From Bacteroidota bacterium (GTDB lineage Bacteria; Bacteroidota; Bacteroidia; Bacteroidales; SKPS01), in NCBI GenBank assembly GCA_022709695.1, contig JAKLII010000007.1:1-64000 (forward strand): a stretch of 64,000 bases of DNA, given 5' to 3'. The position numbers and the translations under genes were made by a program. The notes under the pieces are model-generated. The model did no database searches. It was not told the origin of the DNA and saw nothing but the letters and a program-made list of their open reading frames with translations. Positions 53,424-62,385 of this stretch are shown one piece after another; position 1 is the first letter of the stretch, and each line of letters begins with the position of its first letter.

Positions 53424-55889
53424 TTAGATACCTGCCACCGGCCCCTGAAGCAGGATATGGGTACCAGACTCACCATTGGCCCCGATGCTGAATCTCCCCC
53501 CCACCGACTCCATTCGCTCCCGCATGTTCCTCAACCCGCTGCGGTGATGGTTCTCCGGGGCGTTGCCGATCCCGATGCCGTTGTCGCGGATTGAAATCGC
53601 ATAGTCCGCCCCCTCCACCCGGAACGATACCTCCATGACATCCCCGCGGGCATGCTTCAACACGTTGTGCAACGCCTCCTTCACCACCACGAACAGGGTC
53701 TGCTTGACATCGGGGTTGAACTTAACCCCGTTCCGCTTCTCGGGGAATTCCACCTTTACCCGGTAGTTCGTCGGCTCAAAATACTCCATGATGTAGGTAC
53801 GCAGGTAGGCATAAAACCCCTCCAGGTTGTCGCGGTCCGGGTCGATAGCCCAGATGATCTCCCCGATCCGTTCCACCGCCGCACGCGACGAATCGGCAAT
53901 CCGGCCGATCACCCCGTCCATGCTCCCGTATTCTGCCAGGGCCACCTTCCGCGCCGCCATCTCGCATAACCATACGATCTTTGTCAACCCGCTGCTGATC
54001 TCGTCGTGCATGTCCTGCGAGATGCGCCGCCGGATTGCTTCCTTCTCCTTCTGCTTCTCTGTCTCGATCAGTTGGGCCTGCGTCTCTTTCAGCCGCCCCA
54101 GCGCCTCCGATAGCTCCGTGTTGCTCCCCTTTAACAACAGGTTCATATGCCCTATTTCTGCATTCAGGGCTTTCAGTTGTCGGTTGTGCTTCCTCTGGCG
54201 GACAAAGTGCCGACCCACGTACCCCAGAAACAGGATGCTGACCAGCACCACCCCAATGGAGATGTTCCGCTGCAACGACCTGTTCTGCACCTGCTGGCGC
54301 GCCAGCTCGTTCTCCTTGCCCAGCAGGGCCAGCTGCTTCTCCTTCGACTGCCTCTCAAGACCCGCCGCCTGCAGCTCCGCCCTCTGCCTCAGGTAAGCCA
54401 GGTGGTTGTTCTCCTGCTCCTTGCGGCTCAGGGCCAGTTCGTTCGACTGCAGCAGGCGGGCCTGCTCGCTGGTTTGCAGCTGCAGCAGGTGCCTCTGTGA
54501 GAGCTCCGAGGCCACCAAAGCATTCAGGTCGCTCACCTCCTTCTGGCGCACCAGCTCCTTCTCCCGGGTTTCAAACTCGTAACGGAGCTCCAGACGCTGT
54601 ATCTCCTTGTCTTTCAGGTTGTTTCATATTGAGTCACGGACTGCGATGCACTGGCGGTAAAAATAATAGGCTGAGTCATATCTTCCCGATCTCTCATAAA
54701 TCTTGCTGATGCTGTTCAATGTCTCCCTCTTCCTCTCCATCAAGTTGAGGCTGTCGGCCACGTCTAATGCCCTGAAGCAACAGGACAATCCTTCCTGGTA
54801 CCTATTCAGGTACATCATGGATTCTCCCAGGGTCCCCATCACGTAGATATAAAAACCCCAGTTCATTCTGACGTTGAGGAGGTCCAGTGCTTCGCGCAGC
54901 AACTTGGACGACATCTCATACTGGTTCAGGATCCCCTGGTCAAGACCTTTGAAAATCCCATTCCTGAGGTACTCATTAAAGTCACTTTCACATAGATTGT
55001 TTAACAGGCACGCCATATTGACCAAGGGTTGGAGCCTGGTGTACCGATCCCCGATCAAAGTGAATATTTCCAATGCGTCCGCATAATATCCACAAGCGAT
55101 GGACCGATCCTGAAAATAGTCCTGATAGCTGATGCCAAGGTTGGTTTTTACATTAGCCATTCCCCGAAGGTCATGCAGTTTCTCATAGATCTCCAGGGAT
55201 TTCCGGTAAGACTCCCTCGATTTTTCCTGTTCATCAAGGTAATTATACACATTCCCGATGTTCATATGGCAATTGGCCAATTCGGGAAATCTCTTCAATT
55301 CCTCAAGACCGGCCAAAGCTTTGAGATGACTGGATAAAGCTTTGGGGTAATTTGCCAGCAGGGAATAGCAGACGCCCGTCATGTCGGCTGCCCTTGATGA
55401 CCTGTAAAGGTCTCCAATACTCCTGAAGATGGATTCGGCATTTTGAAAGTATCTCAGCGCTTCTTCTGCTTCTCCCGCGTTGAGGCAGATGTTACCCAGG
55501 TTCGCCTGCATCAGCCCCATTTCAAGACTGTCGCTGATGGCAATGGCCAGCTGGTACCCCTGTAATAAAAGCTCCTTTGCCATGGGAACCCGGTTTAATT
55601 TGTCAAGTGCAAGCGCCTTTTGCATCAATGCCTTGATCTCCCATTTCTTTGTATTGAACTTCCGGGATTGGGTGATAGCCTCGTCGCATAAACCCAACGT
55701 ATAGGTTGGATCTGTACCGGTGATCTCTTTGGCCAGATTCACCAGGAGCCTGATCCGGACCGTATCCTGCGCGGTATGGGCCATAAGTTCCGATCTAAGT
55801 GAATCGGCGATGGTCTGCTGGGCTTCAGCAGGCTGGATCATCATTAATCCAGAAAGGCATCCGAGGAACAGAAGGACAACTCTTTTCAT
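53424..55889 (-). pseudogene. TPR sensor histidine kinase split by in-frame TGA
   Basis: Reading from ATG 55889: signal peptide (about 1-23), seven or so TPR repeats to residue 421, then a TGA at 54624-54626 in the same frame. Without it the frame continues through a coiled coil (NNLKDKEIQRLELRYEFETR), one membrane helix (ISIGVVLVSILFLGYVG), a NarL-type phosphoacceptor domain (ISQDMHDEISSGLTKIV) and an ATPase domain (DNGIGIG) to 53424. The family is normally one chain of about 820 residues, which this would be. The kinase part alone could start at GTG 54551, but would lack the sensor. Probably a recent nonsense mutation, or readthrough. The likely partner is the regulator at 60522. Confidence 0.85.
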
Positions 55890-56010
55890 GGTTCGGGAAA
55901 ATCAAATGAATGGACCGGACGCAAGCATGGTATCAGATAGAGTTCAAACATATCGAGACAGAGTTTACAATTTGAACTTTTTTATGCATTCAGGAGCTTT
56001 TTACCACTTT

Positions 56011-58140
56011 TCAATCCTGAATACATCGCACGAAATAACCAGTTCCCATTCCGCTGTTTGAAGATCCCACGCTGGTGCTGTTATTATAAACCCTCCTTTC
56101 TTTTGCGACAAGGACCGTCTGAAGGGTGGACGTCCACCAGCAGCCAGCATTCCCCAGATCATAGAACTTTCCATTTTGATTGTGCCTGCGGCCTCCCGGA
56201 AGCGCTGAAAAACCGCTGGCATTGGTTGCACCTGTATTGGGTGGTTTCCACCAGGTGGTTCCTGGCTCCTTCAGGGGGCCTCCTGCAACACTCACCCCTC
56301 CGAGGTAATTGGTAAGTACGGTCCATTCGGTATCGCTTGGGATCCGCCATCCATAAGGGCACAGGTTTCCTGTGGCCACTGCATACCAGTTGTACAACGA
56401 ACCATATAAACCTGCATATACAATGGAATCGTTGGAATAATAGCAGCGTCCGGGCATTGTCAGGCCGATCCACTGGGCGCTGTCCATGATATTGGGAATT
56501 CCCAGGCCATTGTTGAAGTGGGTGACATTCAGGTTTTGCCTCAGCCATACCTGGCCACCGATATGAACCGTATCGTAAGGATTGCCATCGATGTCGACCA
56601 CAGGAAACGTTGGTGGAGCAGATAAAACGACAACGCCGTTGGTCTTCACCAGGGTGTCATACCCGTATGGGTTGCCCGCAATCAGCGTGACCGTGTAGTT
56701 ACCCGGCACCAGATAGGTATGGGACGGATTCTGCACCAGGCTGCTGTCGCCGTCGCCGAAGTACCATTGCCAGCTATTGGGTGAATAGGAAGAGAAATCC
56801 GTAAACTGGACCGTTTTTCCCATGCCTGGATTTGCGTTGCTTATGCCGAAGGCAGCTTTGGGCCTGATGTGATAGATCGAGGAATCAGCCAGCATACAAC
56901 GTACCGAGTAGCCGAATAATTTCCAGGTGTAATTCATTATGGCAGATGCCTGGTTTCCTAAGATTACCATGGTATTGCAGCAGTAAATATTACCCGGTTC
57001 GAGGTAGGTCCACCACGTGGCTCGTTCACCCAACAGCCAGAACCCGCCTGATGCATCACCACGGTAACCAGATCCCCGGGCGGAGAACCCTGAGGCATTG
57101 GTTGCCCCCGTATTGGGAGCAAGCCAATAAACGGTGTCGGTCTCTTTCATCGCCCCCCCTGCAAGAGGCTGACCACCCAGGGAATCTATCAACACCGTAA
57201 ATTCATTGGTGGTAGGTACCAGCCAGCCGGTAGGGCAAAGGTGCTCCATATTGGCTGTGTACCAGTTGTACAAGGCCCCGTAGAGCGCACCATATGAGCT
57301 TTGATCATGGTTGTACCAGCAATAGGCGGGACCTGACCCGGTGGTCCAGGAATAGGGATCCGTGACCATGGGAATGGATCCCCCGACCATCGTTTTGGTG
57401 GTCCTGAGATTCTCCGCCATCCAGGTCTGGGTGCCGATGGTCACCACCGGGTAGTGGTTCCCGTCGCCGTCGGTGCAGTCGATGAACTCAAAATCCACCC
57501 CCTGGCTCTGGGCAGGCACCAGGGTAACCACGCGGGAGTAGTTGCCGGATGTTCCCTTCAACAACAGCCGCTCGCCGGCATTATACTGCATCTGGACCTT
57601 GCTGGCCGGGGCCGGGAGCCTGGGAAGCATTTGGGGTTCCGTAACAAGCCGGATCCGCGGCTGTGCCGACCCGACGCCCAGAGAAATCAGTCGCCCGGTA
57701 TAGTCCTGTACCGGTGTCAACACCTTCAGGATGAACATCCCCCGGGGCATACCGGATATCGTGGCTCTTCCCATCCCCTCGGAACCATACACCTCGGTTC
57801 CGGTCACCAGGTTGCCCGTAATGTCAAACACCTGCATTACCACCCTACCTCTGCAGGCATTCCCGAATGTAACGATAAAGTCGCCTTCCGACGGATTTGG
57901 ACATACTCCCAAACTGCCCACTGCCACCTGCTTGCTGTCAACGATCCCAATCGTTGGCACCAGGTGCAGCGTGTCGGTCCCGGCAAGGGTCAGGGTGGTG
58001 TTCTGCGCCAGATTGGTCACCTGCACACTCCCCACCTGGGTACTCAGTCCCGATCCCGTGAAATGGAGCAGATAATTCTGTGCAGCCGCACTCGTGATGG
58101 AGCCAGCGAAGACAACGAAAAGCAGGATGATCTTTTTCAT
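56011..58140 (-). CDS. Secreted protein with two FISUMP domains, PKD domain and internal sorting-like module
   Basis: A 709-residue protein starting at ATG 58140 (MKKIILLFVV) with signal peptide about 1-20; an upstream ATG at 58218 is rejected. In order: a short beta domain, a T9SS-sorting-like module (about 70-150; GVCPNPSEGDFIVTFGN), a FISUMP domain (about 235-415; VVTIGTQTWMAENLRTTK), a PKD domain (about 425-510; NSWQWYFGDGDSSLVQNPSH) and a second FISUMP domain (about 520-709; DTVHIGGQVWLRQNLNVTHF), ending YFVRCIQD. It is probably surface-exposed. It is a paralogue of 52037-53323, enlarged by duplication of the FISUMP domain. Confidence 0.88.
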   Translation of the reverse strand: MKKIILLFVVFAGSITSAAAQNYLLHFTGSGLSTQVGSVQVTNLAQNTTLTLAGTDTLHLVPTIGIVDSKQVAVGSLGVCPNPSEGDFIVTFGNACRGRVVMQVFDITGNLVTGTEVYGSEGMGRATISGMPRGMFILKVLTPVQDYTGRLISLGVGSAQPRIRLVTEPQMLPRLPAPASKVQMQYNAGERLLLKGTSGNYSRVVTLVPAQSQGVDFEFIDCTDGDGNHYPVVTIGTQTWMAENLRTTKTMVGGSIPMVTDPYSWTTGSGPAYCWYNHDQSSYGALYGALYNWYTANMEHLCPTGWLVPTTNEFTVLIDSLGGQPLAGGAMKETDTVYWLAPNTGATNASGFSARGSGYRGDASGGFWLLGERATWWTYLEPGNIYCCNTMVILGNQASAIMNYTWKLFGYSVRCMLADSSIYHIRPKAAFGISNANPGMGKTVQFTDFSSYSPNSWQWYFGDGDSSLVQNPSHTYLVPGNYTVTLIAGNPYGYDTLVKTNGVVVLSAPPTFPVVDIDGNPYDTVHIGGQVWLRQNLNVTHFNNGLGIPNIMDSAQWIGLTMPGRCYYSNDSIVYAGLYGSLYNWYAVATGNLCPYGWRIPSDTEWTVLTNYLGGVSVAGGPLKEPGTTWWKPPNTGATNASGFSALPGGRRHNQNGKFYDLGNAGCWWTSTLQTVLVAKERRVYNNSTSVGSSNSGMGTGYFVRCIQD

Positions 58141-58225
58141 GATGATACTTTTATATTGCCATGGGTGCACGTAAGAATTCAGGAGGTTGGTGTGCAAAGA
58201 TCTGTGCCAGGGTCGCACAGGATGG

Positions 58226-60448
58226 TCAATTTCTGAGCACCAGGATCTTCGGGGGGGCCGGCAGTTCCCCCTTCCGGATCATAACCAGCCCGTAGACCCC
58301 GTTCTGAAGCCCTTCGCAGGAGATCTGTACCATGGTCCCCGAAAGCTGCTCAAACTGCCGCACCGGCTGCCCCAATGCGTTGTACAGGAACAGTGTGGCA
58401 CCGTCAAGCGGCATATCCGCCTCCAGGGTCACCTGACCGGCAGAAGGAACGGGGTAGATCCTCACCCGGCCTTTCCGGGGAATTTCCACCAAACCGGCAC
58501 AGTTCGCAACCGTAATCCGTATGGTATCCGAGTTAGAGCAGTTGTCCTTCATTACGTTCACCCAGAACTCCTTGCTCCCGATCCCGATCCCGGAAGAGTC
58601 CACGGTGATGGTCTGGGTGGTTGCCAGGGTGGACCAGGCATAGGCATCCATCCCGGGTCCTGCATCCAGGGTCACCTGGCCCGTTTCACAGATCGCCGTA
58701 TCAGTACCCAGGCACACAGCGGGTTTTATTTTTACGGTGATCAGCACTGAATCGTTAAAGGTCAGGGTACCCTGCGTAACCACCACATGGTACATGGTGG
58801 TAATTGCTGGGGTCGCCACAGGATTGGCGATCGAGGTATCGCTAAGCCCCGTCGAGGGGCTCCAGGTGTATGTGCAGTTACCCGATCCACCTGAAACAAG
58901 CGCCTGCAGCTGGCTGCTCTGGCCCTGACAAATGGATGATAGGGTTGAAGTAACAGCAATGGAAGGGCTTGTCAGGTATTTGCACACGAAGATGTCTCTG
59001 TCGCCCGAGCTGGTAAGGGTTGTTGTTCCAGGTCCGGGATTGAAATCCGATGACAAAAGAAATATACCTGAAGCATATACTGAACCGGCACCGTCGGAAT
59101 CAACCGATGTCGCCTCTTCAGCACCATCATTGATCGAAAAAGCCCAGCACAGGACTCCCAAACTGTTGTAGCATGCATAGAAAGCATCCTGTGAACCGAT
59201 ACTAGATGTCAGGATGCACGAGGAACCGGAGGGATCGAAATCCACAGATCCGGAAAATTTCCCGCAAACATAAAGTTTCGACATTGCGTCCATGGCAACT
59301 TCATTGATCTGACCATCATTGCCAGAGCTCCCGATTCTTTTCGCCAAAAGAAAGAGCCCTGTTGTCGTGTACTTTGCAAGGTAGATATCCGGGCCACCGG
59401 CGGAAGTAAGATTCGCGACTCCTGATGCGGAGGGATCAAAATCCACGGTATTCTTGAATAAGCCTGTGATCCAGCAATTTCCTGATGGGTCAAGAATTAT
59501 TGAACATTCAGTTTCACCCGAGGAAACACCACAATCGGCAGGCAATCCAAAAGCCCACAGATAGTTGCCGTTCGGATCATATCTGGCTACAAAAACATCC
59601 CTTGAAGTACCCGGGGTTATCCAAGCTGTACCGTTTGAAGGGTCAAAATCAATGGTTGAGGCAAAATGGCCTGATACAAATACATCCCCTGCATGGCTGG
59701 ATGTGACCTCCGTTCCTTCTTCCGTGCCGCTACCCCCAAAACTTCCGGCCCATAATAGGGATCCGGCGGAACTGTACTTTGCCACGAAAATATCATTGTT
59801 CCCCATGGCAGTGTGGGTGCAGGATAACGGGGATGGATCAAAATCAACCGATTGTCCGTAATCACCCGTGACAATAACATTATCCAGGCTATCTACCGCG
59901 CAACTGCTGACGGTGTTATGTGCTCCATTTCCGCTCGACCCTATCGGTACCACCCACAGAAAATTACCAGTCGGAGTATATTTAGCGATAAAACCACTCC
60001 AGTAGGCGCTTTGGATGGATGTAGTGGAGACAGACGGATCAAAGTCCACAGTGCCCGAAAACTCTCCCACCACAATGATATTCCCCAGGTGGTCGAGGGT
60101 AATATCCCTTGGCCTCATCAGGTCAGTTGATGTTCCCTTGATGGACTCAGCCCACACCAAAGCTCCGCCCGAAGAGTACCGCGCCAGGAACATGGCTGAC
60201 TGGTATTGCACTGCGGTTAATTGAAACACCGCAGGGGATGGGTCCATATCCACTGTATTTCCGTAACACCCGGCGATCACACATCCACCATCCGAAGTAT
60301 GAACGATCTTTCCCCGGGCCTCCCATGTCGTGCTTCCGATTGGGAAAGCAAACTGGAGGGAGGGCAGCTGGGCGAAAACCTGAAAAGGTGCCAATGAAAA
60401 CATCAACAACAGGTAAAGAAATTTAACCCTACTCATTGAATGTCTCAT
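58226..60448 (-). CDS. Secreted SBBP-like beta-propeller protein with T9SS sorting domain
   Basis: A 740-residue protein with a signal peptide (about 1-26; ending VFAQ). Residues about 30-500 are repeating units in which VDFDPS recurs (GEFSGTVDFDPSVSTT, GQSVDFDPSPLSC), together with FVARYDPNGNYLWA: the SBBP beta-propeller type. An Ig-like/PKD-like region follows (about 500-650), and the last 75 residues are a T9SS type A sorting domain (VRIYPVPSAGQVTLEADMPL, ending KILVLRN). The role is likely surface adhesion or binding; no catalytic motif is visible. A NarL-type regulator lies upstream, 73 bp away. Confidence 0.86.
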   Translation of the reverse strand: MRHSMSRVKFLYLLLMFSLAPFQVFAQLPSLQFAFPIGSTTWEARGKIVHTSDGGCVIAGCYGNTVDMDPSPAVFQLTAVQYQSAMFLARYSSGGALVWAESIKGTSTDLMRPRDITLDHLGNIIVVGEFSGTVDFDPSVSTTSIQSAYWSGFIAKYTPTGNFLWVVPIGSSGNGAHNTVSSCAVDSLDNVIVTGDYGQSVDFDPSPLSCTHTAMGNNDIFVAKYSSAGSLLWAGSFGGSGTEEGTEVTSSHAGDVFVSGHFASTIDFDPSNGTAWITPGTSRDVFVARYDPNGNYLWAFGLPADCGVSSGETECSIILDPSGNCWITGLFKNTVDFDPSASGVANLTSAGGPDIYLAKYTTTGLFLLAKRIGSSGNDGQINEVAMDAMSKLYVCGKFSGSVDFDPSGSSCILTSSIGSQDAFYACYNSLGVLCWAFSINDGAEEATSVDSDGAGSVYASGIFLLSSDFNPGPGTTTLTSSGDRDIFVCKYLTSPSIAVTSTLSSICQGQSSQLQALVSGGSGNCTYTWSPSTGLSDTSIANPVATPAITTMYHVVVTQGTLTFNDSVLITVKIKPAVCLGTDTAICETGQVTLDAGPGMDAYAWSTLATTQTITVDSSGIGIGSKEFWVNVMKDNCSNSDTIRITVANCAGLVEIPRKGRVRIYPVPSAGQVTLEADMPLDGATLFLYNALGQPVRQFEQLSGTMVQISCEGLQNGVYGLVMIRKGELPAPPKILVLRN

Positions 60449-60521
60449 ATCTTACTGTATTTAAGATTATTAATCTTAATTATTGTTGTACCTGTCAGTC
60501 AAACAGAATGAGTTGTTCCTT

Positions 60522-61151
60522 TCAGGTTTTCCTTGGGAAAGCCCTGTTCACCGCATCCGTGCGGGTGTGCACATGCAGCTTCTCATAGATCCTTCGCACA
60601 TAGGTTCTCACCGTTTCAACGCTGATATTCATCTGATCCGCAATCTCCTTGTACAGGTAACCCCGGGTCAGGGCCTGCAACAGTTCAACTTCCCGCTGGG
60701 TGAGATTTTCCGGAAGGTCAGCCTGTATATTGTGTTCCCTGAAGTTCTGAATCACATACCGGGCAATCTGGGGCGACATCGGGGAGCCACCTGAGGCAAT
60801 TTCCCTGATGGCGCTGATGATCCTTTCAGGAGCAATGTTCTTGATCAGGTACCCTGTAGCTCCCGCGCACAAGGCGGCAAAGGTGCGTTCCTGGTCTTGG
60901 TGCACGCTGCACATCAGGAATTGCACCTCCGGCCTCTGCGCCTTCAGGATGGAAACGCAGTCGATGCCGTTCATGCCGGGCAGGCTTATGTCCATTAGCA
61001 CCACGTCCACATCCATGTCGGAGTACGCATTCATCAGGTCTTCCGCATGACTGAACGAACCCGCCACCTGGATGTCATCCACCTGCGAAAGGAAGTACTC
61101 CATTGAATATCGGACATCCACATCATCTTCCACAATGGCAATCCGGATCAT
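60522..61151 (-). CDS. NarL/FixJ-family response regulator
   Basis: A 209-residue regulator: receiver domain with Asp54 (VLMDISLPGM), EDD at 8-10 and Lys in LIKNIAP, followed by a LuxR-type helix-turn-helix (LTQREVELLQALTRGYLYKE; VRTYVRRIYEKLHVHTRTDA). It heads a reverse-strand gene group with three surface proteins and the split TPR kinase, whose HisKA_3 domain is the type that pairs with this class of regulator. It probably controls those genes; this is inferred from order. Confidence 0.94.
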   Translation of the reverse strand: MIRIAIVEDDVDVRYSMEYFLSQVDDIQVAGSFSHAEDLMNAYSDMDVDVVLMDISLPGMNGIDCVSILKAQRPEVQFLMCSVHQDQERTFAALCAGATGYLIKNIAPERIISAIREIASGGSPMSPQIARYVIQNFREHNIQADLPENLTQREVELLQALTRGYLYKEIADQMNISVETVRTYVRRIYEKLHVHTRTDAVNRAFPRKT

Positions 61152-61481
61152 GGTTTTTTTTGTAAATGTATGAAACCGGAGGGGTGGGACGCAATCACAT
61201 AAAAGTAGACATTTTGTTTCCTATGGCGGCACCAAATGGAAGCCAATTCATTGGTCTTCAAACCAATTTGCACCATTTGAGGCAAAAGATATGGAATTGC
61301 TTCAACAAATATAGCCCAAATTTTATCGATTGTCAACTATAGTATTCCCATGATGTTTAGTGATGGTCGTATCTATCAGGACAATACTCAATAATAGCGA
61401 AGATCAATGTAAGGGCAGGAGGGTGAGATATCCCTCAATTGAAGGATTTCTTCGACTTCCTTTCTTATACACCATGCCTTT
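61152..61481. other. Gap upstream of NarL-type regulator
   Basis: Between the regulator start and the tRNA-linked repeats I see no gene. A promoter for the regulator should lie here but no clear consensus match is visible. Confidence 0.4.
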
Positions 61482-61600
61482 GCTCCCCCTCCTGGATCCC
61501 GCACCTGCGGGAGACCCCCTGATTAACATCTCAACCTCCTAAACTTCCTCAGCCTCCTAAACAACAGAAGCCATCGCGAATGCGATGGCTTCTGTTTTGG
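61482..61600. repeat. Short (119-bp) tRNA-Asn-linked unit without nuclease
   Basis: It begins with a 46-bp tRNA-Asn-3'-half-like segment (61482-61527, one substitution from the others), followed by a C/T-rich spacer (CTCAACCTCCTAAACTTCCT) and the hairpin 61563-61596. It ends where the first 392-bp unit starts. It has the same order as the larger units (tRNA-like segment, cargo, hairpin), but the nuclease gene is missing. Confidence 0.85.
61563..61596. terminator. Perfect 15-bp hairpin in short unit
   Basis: Arms AACAGAAGCCATCGC and GCGATGGCTTCTGTT with loop GAAT; TTTT follows. Functions as a terminator downstream of the GIY-YIG gene on the reverse strand. Confidence 0.7.
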
Positions 61601-61641
61601 GCTCCCCCTCTTGGATCCCGCACCTGCGGGAGACCCCCTGA

Positions 61642-61947
61642 TTAACGGTCTGGCAATGGAATTCTGGTCAAACCTGAAAGTTCTCCATCTGGGCTGAATT
61701 CCGGATCAATCAACTTCTCTATCAATAACTTACTCTTCTGTTTTTTAATATATTTTTCCAAACTGGCAACACTGCGCTTTGATTCTGAAGCACTGAATAC
61801 AGCTTTAAGTTTCCAGTCGGCGAATTTGCTGGTAAAGGTCAAATTCTTTGGATCGTTATGTTGTTCAAGCCTGTTAAAGGGGTTCTTAGATTGCCCTACA
61901 TAGTATTTGCCAGCTTTCTCTGAAAACAAAATATAGATATAGCACAT
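61642..61947 (-). CDS. GIY-YIG endonuclease, copy 1
   Basis: A 101-residue single-domain GIY-YIG nuclease starting at ATG 61947 (MCYIYILFSEKAGKYYVGQS); a longer start at 61974 adds nine residues from the terminator region and is rejected. Catalytic features: Y-I-Y and Y-Y-V-G, the Arg in NPFNRLEQHN, and the Glu in SLEKYIKKQKS. The stop codon TAA belongs to the tRNA-like segment (anticodon-loop GTTAA). It differs from copy 2 at a few residues (LSGLTRI against LAGLIRI). Such proteins cut DNA with one metal ion; the target is unknown, but the tRNA-Asn gene is the obvious candidate. Confidence 0.88.
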   Translation of the reverse strand: MCYIYILFSEKAGKYYVGQSKNPFNRLEQHNDPKNLTFTSKFADWKLKAVFSASESKRSVASLEKYIKKQKSKLLIEKLIDPEFSPDGELSGLTRIPLPDR

Positions 61948-61959
61948 ATGAAATAAGAA

Positions 61960-61984
61960 AAAGCCACCGATCATCAGTGGCTTT
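61960..61984 (-). terminator. Hairpin terminator in unit 1
   Basis: Arms AAAGCCAC and GTGGCTTT with a 9-base loop that pairs partly; on the reverse strand Ts follow. Same as 62352-62376, 392 bp away. Confidence 0.65.
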
Positions 61985-62033
61985 CATGGTTTGCTCCCCC
62001 TCTTGGATCCCGCACCTGCGGGAGACCCCCTGA

Positions 62034-62339
62034 TTAACGGTCTGGCAATGGAATTCTGATCAAACCTGCAAGTTCTCCATCTGGGCTGAATTCCGGATCA
62101 ATCAACTTCTCTATCAATAACTTACTCTTCTGTTTTTTAATATATTTTTCCAAACTGGCAACACTGCGCTTTGATTCTGAAGCACTGAATACAGCTTTAA
62201 GTTTCCAGTCGGCGAATTTGCTGGTAAAGGTCAAATTCTTTGGATCGTTATGTTGTTCAAGCCTGTTAAAGGGGTTCTTAGATTGCCCTACATAGTATTT
62301 GCCAGCTTTCTCTGAAAACAAAATATAGATATAGCACAT
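62034..62339 (-). CDS. GIY-YIG endonuclease, copy 2
   Basis: A 101-residue protein nearly identical to copy 1, with the same catalytic residues and again a TAA stop supplied by the tRNA-like segment. It lies directly downstream of tRNA-Asn and its terminator. No own promoter is seen; low-level readthrough from the tRNA is a possible source of transcript. Confidence 0.88.
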   Translation of the reverse strand: MCYIYILFSEKAGKYYVGQSKNPFNRLEQHNDPKNLTFTSKFADWKLKAVFSASESKRSVASLEKYIKKQKSKLLIEKLIDPEFSPDGELAGLIRIPLPDR

Positions 62340-62351
62340 ATGAAATAAGAA

Positions 62352-62376
62352 AAAGCCACCGATCATCAGTGGCTTT
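62352..62376 (-). terminator. Hairpin terminator of tRNA-Asn
   Basis: Arms AAAGCCAC (62352-62359) and GTGGCTTT (62369-62376), followed on the reverse strand by TT. It separates tRNA-Asn from the GIY-YIG gene. Confidence 0.7.
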
Positions 62377-62385
62377 CATGGTTTG

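Larger units (their letters stand above)
61601..61992 (-). mobile_element. 392-bp tRNA-Asn-linked GIY-YIG unit, copy 1
   Basis: In reverse-strand order it has a hairpin terminator (61960-61984), a GIY-YIG gene (61642-61947) and the 46-bp tRNA-Asn-3'-half-like segment (61601-61646), which overlaps the gene's stop. It is a tandem copy of 61993-62384 with only a few substitutions, all those I saw near the gene's 3' end. Mobile status is inferred from the tandem and dispersed copies. Confidence 0.7.
61993..62384 (-). mobile_element. 392-bp tRNA-Asn-linked GIY-YIG unit, copy 2
   Basis: Same content as copy 1, directly against the true tRNA-Asn: terminator 62352-62376, GIY-YIG gene 62034-62339, tRNA-like segment 61993-62038. 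Its right border (62384/62385) is the last base of the tRNA-like GCTCCC block that starts again in the real tRNA. Confidence 0.7.

Noticed and set aside
54624..54626. Selenocysteine at the TGA of the TPR kinase (MnmH in the window hints at selenium use)
   Set aside because: The site lies in a coiled-coil linker with no redox role, and no selD, selA, selB or SECIS-like hairpin is visible; TGA ends many other genes here.
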